This document shows positions 5,823 to 8,345 of a stretch of 8,345 nucleotides of DNA, one piece after another. Position 1 is the first letter of the stretch; every line of letters begins with the position of its first letter. Where the stretch lies: positions 1-8,345 of the forward strand of contig SKSV01000122.1 of the NCBI GenBank assembly GCA_007122815.1. The letters run 5' to 3'. The translations under genes and the position numbers were made by a program. Under the pieces are notes generated by a model. That model did not search any database and was not told where the DNA came from. It was given only the letters and a program-made list of their open reading frames with translations. This DNA comes from Trueperaceae bacterium. Lineage in GTDB: Bacteria > Deinococcota > Deinococci > Deinococcales > Trueperaceae.

Positions 5823-7571
5823 TCACGCAGGCTCTAGACGTGTTGCCTCCAGGGTCGTGTTCGGTGACTTGATCGTCAGGCGCGTGCTCACGTCTCCTTC
5901 AAGGGCGAACTCGTAGCGGACGCGCTTGCGCCGCAGCACCACGGTATCGTCCGTCAGCCGGTAGGGCTGGAGTGCCTCGGGCGTGCCTCCGGGGTCGGTC
6001 ACGTGTAGTTCGCCGCCGATGCTGCTGAAGCGTAACGAGAGGCCCTCGATGGGCGTCTCGTACTCGCCCACTAGCGCCTGCACGACCGCTCCGGGCAGCT
6101 CCAGAGGCGAACGTCGGAACGCGACGTCGTCCACCTCGGGTTCGATGGGCACGACCAGCGCGTCGAGCTCACCGTGCTCGTCGGTCTGGAAGCGTACCCG
6201 CATCGTCGTGTCGAGGAAGCTCGTCAGGTCCCACGCGAAGACGTCGTAGTGCACGTGACGCAGCGGCGACCAGTCGAGGCTGTCGACCAAGCGGGCCTGC
6301 ATGACCTCGCCATCGCGCCTGACCTCTATGTCCGGGTAGCCTTCCGCCCGGAAGGTGCCGGCGTAAGCCTCGAGCGCATGGCTCGGTGGTCCGCTCTCGT
6401 GCCGTTCGCTAGCCTCTGTCACCTTCCCCTTGGCCATCGCGCGGAAGTCCTCGTCGAACAGGCGATGGAAGCGTGCGTTCCAGTCGCGAGGCTCCAGGTC
6501 CAGAGCGCGGTCGAGGGCTTCGTAGAAGAGCACGTCACGCAGCGGCATCATCGCGCCGTTGGTGAGCACGACCACTCCAGTACGCTCCCTTGGTACGAAC
6601 CCGATCTGGAGGCTGTGGCCCTCGACGTTGCCACCGTGCTGCACGAGCGTGTGACCGCGGTACGGCTCTACGCTCCAGCCGAGCGCGTAGGTGAACAGCG
6701 CGTTGCCCAGCACCTCGCTCCAGGGCCCACCGCCGGGTTGCACGGTGACGGGCAAGTGCATCTGGTCGCAGGTGCGGGGATCGACCAGCTGCACCTCGCC
6801 CCAGCGCCCGCGGTTGGCGTGTAGGCCCACCCAGCGCAGTTGGTCGTCGAGCGTCGAGAAGAGTGCCCCAGCGGCGCTGGGTGAGAGCTCGGTGTGGGCT
6901 CCGAAGGGGAGACGGATCAAACCCTTGGCGCGTCCTTCCTCATCGCGATCGACGCGGTACCCCAGAGCGTTCTCCTGACCCTCGCGGGGCGCTTCGGGAG
7001 CGAAGTTCGAGCCGTGCATCCCCAGCGGTGTGAAGATCCGTTCCGCTACGAAATCCTCCCAACGTTGCCCGGCGACGCGCTCGACGACATGAGCGAGCGC
7101 GTAGTACATGAGGTTGTTGTAGCTGAAGCGCTCCCGGAAGCTCGCGTTGAAGCGCAGGTGCCGCATCCGCTTCACGAACTCGGCGCGGGGTAGGTCGAGT
7201 CGCCACGCCGCGAGGTCGTGCCTCGGCATCCCGCTGCGGTGGCTGAGCATGTCGCGTAGGCTCAGATGCTGGCTCGCATAGGCGTCGTTCAGGACGAGCT
7301 CGGGCACGTACTCGCGAACCGGCTCGTCCCACTCGACCTTGCCTTCGTCGACCAGGAGAGCCACGCTCATGGCGGTGAAGGACTTCGTGACCGAGGCCAT
7401 CGCGAAGCGCGTCTCGGGGGTGAGCGGCAGCTCGTCCTCCACGTCGCGGAGGCCGTGGGCGGCGCGGTATACGACCTCGTCGTCGCGTATCACGCCGACG
7501 GCGGCGCCGGGACAGGACCAGGTGGGCAGGGAGCTCTGGATGTAGTCGTCGAAGTCTGACCAGGTTGTCAT
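5823..7571 (-). CDS. Class C beta-lactamase-like serine hydrolase with DUF3471-like C-terminal region
   Basis: The product is 582 residues. The N-terminal 370 or so form a beta-lactamase/transpeptidase-like domain with all three active-site elements: Ser60-x-x-Lys63 in ASVTKSF, Tyr151-x-Asn153 in SYNN, and HGG at 312-314 in place of the KTG box. Family features such as LLSHRSGMP (109-116) and IFTPLGM (179-185) are present. Residues about 395-490 (beginning ALEAYAGTF) resemble DUF3471, and about 495-582 form a further beta-rich tail. Members include esterases, D-aminopeptidases, D-Ala-D-Ala peptidases and some beta-lactamases. HGG with YxN is common in the esterase/peptidase branch, so the substrate is open and antibiotic resistance should not be assumed. 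The N-terminus (MTTWSDFDDYIQ) lacks a signal peptide, pointing to the cytoplasm. ATG 7571 is chosen because GGGAG precedes it; the in-frame ATG at 7583 has no ribosome site and would add only MGDR. Confidence 0.92.
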   Translation of the reverse strand: MTTWSDFDDYIQSSLPTWSCPGAAVGVIRDDEVVYRAAHGLRDVEDELPLTPETRFAMASVTKSFTAMSVALLVDEGKVEWDEPVREYVPELVLNDAYASQHLSLRDMLSHRSGMPRHDLAAWRLDLPRAEFVKRMRHLRFNASFRERFSYNNLMYYALAHVVERVAGQRWEDFVAERIFTPLGMHGSNFAPEAPREGQENALGYRVDRDEEGRAKGLIRLPFGAHTELSPSAAGALFSTLDDQLRWVGLHANRGRWGEVQLVDPRTCDQMHLPVTVQPGGGPWSEVLGNALFTYALGWSVEPYRGHTLVQHGGNVEGHSLQIGFVPRERTGVVVLTNGAMMPLRDVLFYEALDRALDLEPRDWNARFHRLFDEDFRAMAKGKVTEASERHESGPPSHALEAYAGTFRAEGYPDIEVRRDGEVMQARLVDSLDWSPLRHVHYDVFAWDLTSFLDTTMRVRFQTDEHGELDALVVPIEPEVDDVAFRRSPLELPGAVVQALVGEYETPIEGLSLRFSSIGGELHVTDPGGTPEALQPYRLTDDTVVLRRKRVRYEFALEGDVSTRLTIKSPNTTLEATRLEPA

Positions 7572-7762
7572 GCGGTCTCCCATCGGGGACGGTACGTCGG
7601 CGTGTTGGGCGCGCGTTTCCAGCGCGTGACGCAGCTCGACGCTCCGCCGAGCCTAACAGCCGTTACCATGTGTGGTGCGGGACACGAGAGGGACCCTCGA
7701 TGAGACCGGTGCTGCGGCATCGCGTAGCCGAGCTTCGGCGGCTTGGTTCGAGAGGAGGCTCG
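7572..7762. promoter_or_regulatory. Divergent promoter region between serine hydrolase and acetyltransferase
   Basis: The two flanking genes are transcribed outward from this region. Its least GC-rich part is around 7654-7669, with the inverted repeat TAAC (7654-7657) / GTTA (7662-7665) overlapping TACCAT (7664-7669), a reasonable -10 hexamer for the rightward gene. No matching -35 was found. The dyad could be an operator serving both directions, but this is inference from position. Confidence 0.35.
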
Positions 7763-7765
7763 ATG
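7685..7765 (+). promoter_or_regulatory. Two matching ribosome-site/start modules 63 bases apart
   Basis: CGAG-AGGGACC-CTCG-ATG (7685-7702) is followed by CGAG-AGGAGG-CTCG-ATG (7749-7765). In each, a purine-rich Shine-Dalgarno-like core is flanked by CGAG and CTCG, which can pair as a 4-base stem with the core in the loop, directly against an ATG. The two ATGs are in the same frame. The second core is a perfect AGGAGG and the protein family begins close after it, so 7763 is preferred as the start. The first may give a form with 21 extra residues. Confidence 0.4.
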
Positions 7766-8345
7766 GCACGCCCGCGGTCACGTGTGCGCGTCGGGCTGAT
7801 GAAGCGCGGAGAGATCGACTTCCTGCTCGAGCTCTGGTCGCGACCCGCGGTGATGCGTTACGCCGACGAGCTCTCCAAGCTGCGGGGTTGGTCCAAGGAG
7901 TGGGACCCCGAGGACGCTTGGCAGGCGTACACCGCTCGCCGAGCCGAGCTCGGTCCTCTCTACAGCCAGCTGATCCTCAGGACTAGCGAGGGTGTGCCTC
8001 TCGGCGAAGCGTTCGTTGCGCCGCTACCGGACGGCTTCGGTTTCGGTCCGTGGCGCAAGCGCGACGGTGTCATCGCCGTCATGGGCGACGTCAAGCTCGA
8101 CCCCTCCTGGTGGGGTCAGGGGCTGGGTAGCGAGGCCATGCGGAAGGTGGTGCGTTGGGTGTTCATGCGCACTCCGTGCGAGCTGTTCGTGGTTCCACCC
8201 CACCGCCGCAACCCAGCGGCCCAGCGGGTGTACGAGAACGCAGGTTTCGTCCTGTACGAGCCGATGGCGCGCCACGCTGGCCACAGGGTGATGGTCCTGC
8301 CGCGCTCGCGTTTCGCTCGCGAAGGCTCCAACCGCTCGGGCACCC
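7763..8345 (+). CDS. GNAT-family N-acetyltransferase (3' end outside window)
   Basis: The frame runs off the right edge after 194 visible codons with no stop. GNAT signatures are clear: a first strand and helix (RVRVGLMKRGEIDFLLELW), the acetyl-CoA binding motif A with MGDVKLDPSWWGQGLGSEAM, where GQGLG is residues 118-122, and the motif B pattern NPAAQRVYENAGF at 150-162, followed by a short final strand (HRVMVLPRS). The family moves an acetyl group from acetyl-CoA to an amine; the substrate cannot be told. The aromatic-rich stretch RGWSKEWDPEDAWQAY (about 41-56) would sit in the substrate-facing part. The domain is essentially complete by about residue 175, so the stop codon is probably only a little beyond the window. 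The start ATG at 7763 follows AGGAGG by four bases. An in-frame ATG at 7700, also with a purine-rich site, would add an Arg-rich 21-residue extension unlike the family. No signal peptide is seen, so it is probably cytoplasmic. Confidence 0.88.
   Translation, partial: MARPRSRVRVGLMKRGEIDFLLELWSRPAVMRYADELSKLRGWSKEWDPEDAWQAYTARRAELGPLYSQLILRTSEGVPLGEAFVAPLPDGFGFGPWRKRDGVIAVMGDVKLDPSWWGQGLGSEAMRKVVRWVFMRTPCELFVVPPHRRNPAAQRVYENAGFVLYEPMARHAGHRVMVLPRSRFAREGSNRSGT

Noticed and set aside
5711..5826. 8-base inverted repeat GTGAACTC / GAGTTCAC with arms 100 bases apart
   Set aside because: One arm overlaps the stop codon of the serine hydrolase. A match this short at this distance can easily arise by chance, and there is no mobile gene between the arms.
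6174..6824. Plus-strand open frame of 216 codons opposite the serine hydrolase
   Set aside because: It covers conserved serine hydrolase sequence on the minus strand and has no family features itself.
7992..8291. Plus-strand frame of 99 codons within the acetyltransferase gene
   Set aside because: It is an alternative frame inside a gene with clear GNAT motifs, and its Ser/Arg/Cys-rich translation matches nothing.

Overview
The window is GC-rich bacterial chromosomal DNA with dense coding and long spurious open frames opposite the real genes. No rRNA, tRNA, CRISPR array, insertion sequence or phage gene was recognised. The source cannot be fixed from sequence alone. A free-living environmental bacterium that degrades polysaccharides is likely, and a Deinococcota (Truepera-like) origin is a guess only.

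Layout. Bases 1-3609 (+) hold the 3' part of a very large multidomain beta-glucanase that is open at the left edge. It carries an exo-acting GH3 module, a CBM11-like domain, a Calx-beta domain and a second CBM11-like domain that appears to be split by an inserted endo-acting GH16 laminarinase module. Convergent to it (3645-4619, -) is a phosphotriesterase-family protein that seems to have lost most of its metal ligands. A divergent intergenic region (4620-4893) with short direct and inverted repeats separates it from a small SnoaL/NTF2-like protein (4894-5310, +). Next come a small single-pass membrane protein of unknown function (5330-5674, -) and a class C beta-lactamase-like serine hydrolase with a DUF3471-like C-terminal region (5823-7571, -). 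A second divergent intergenic region leads to a GNAT acetyltransferase (7763 to the right edge, +), which is cut off by the window end.

How the genes relate. The genes do not form one obvious operon. Strands alternate (+, -, +, -, -, +), so most genes probably have their own promoter; only the membrane protein and the serine hydrolase share a direction. The first gene is the functional highlight: an endo-beta-glucanase and an exo-beta-glucosidase fused in one polypeptide with carbohydrate-binding domains would take laminarin-like or mixed-linkage beta-glucan to glucose without a partner enzyme. The other genes look like general accessory or housekeeping functions with no evident link to glucan use. 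The best candidates for something undescribed are the nested GH16-in-CBM11 architecture and the ligand-poor phosphotriesterase homologue. The paired start-codon hairpins before the acetyltransferase are a smaller curiosity.
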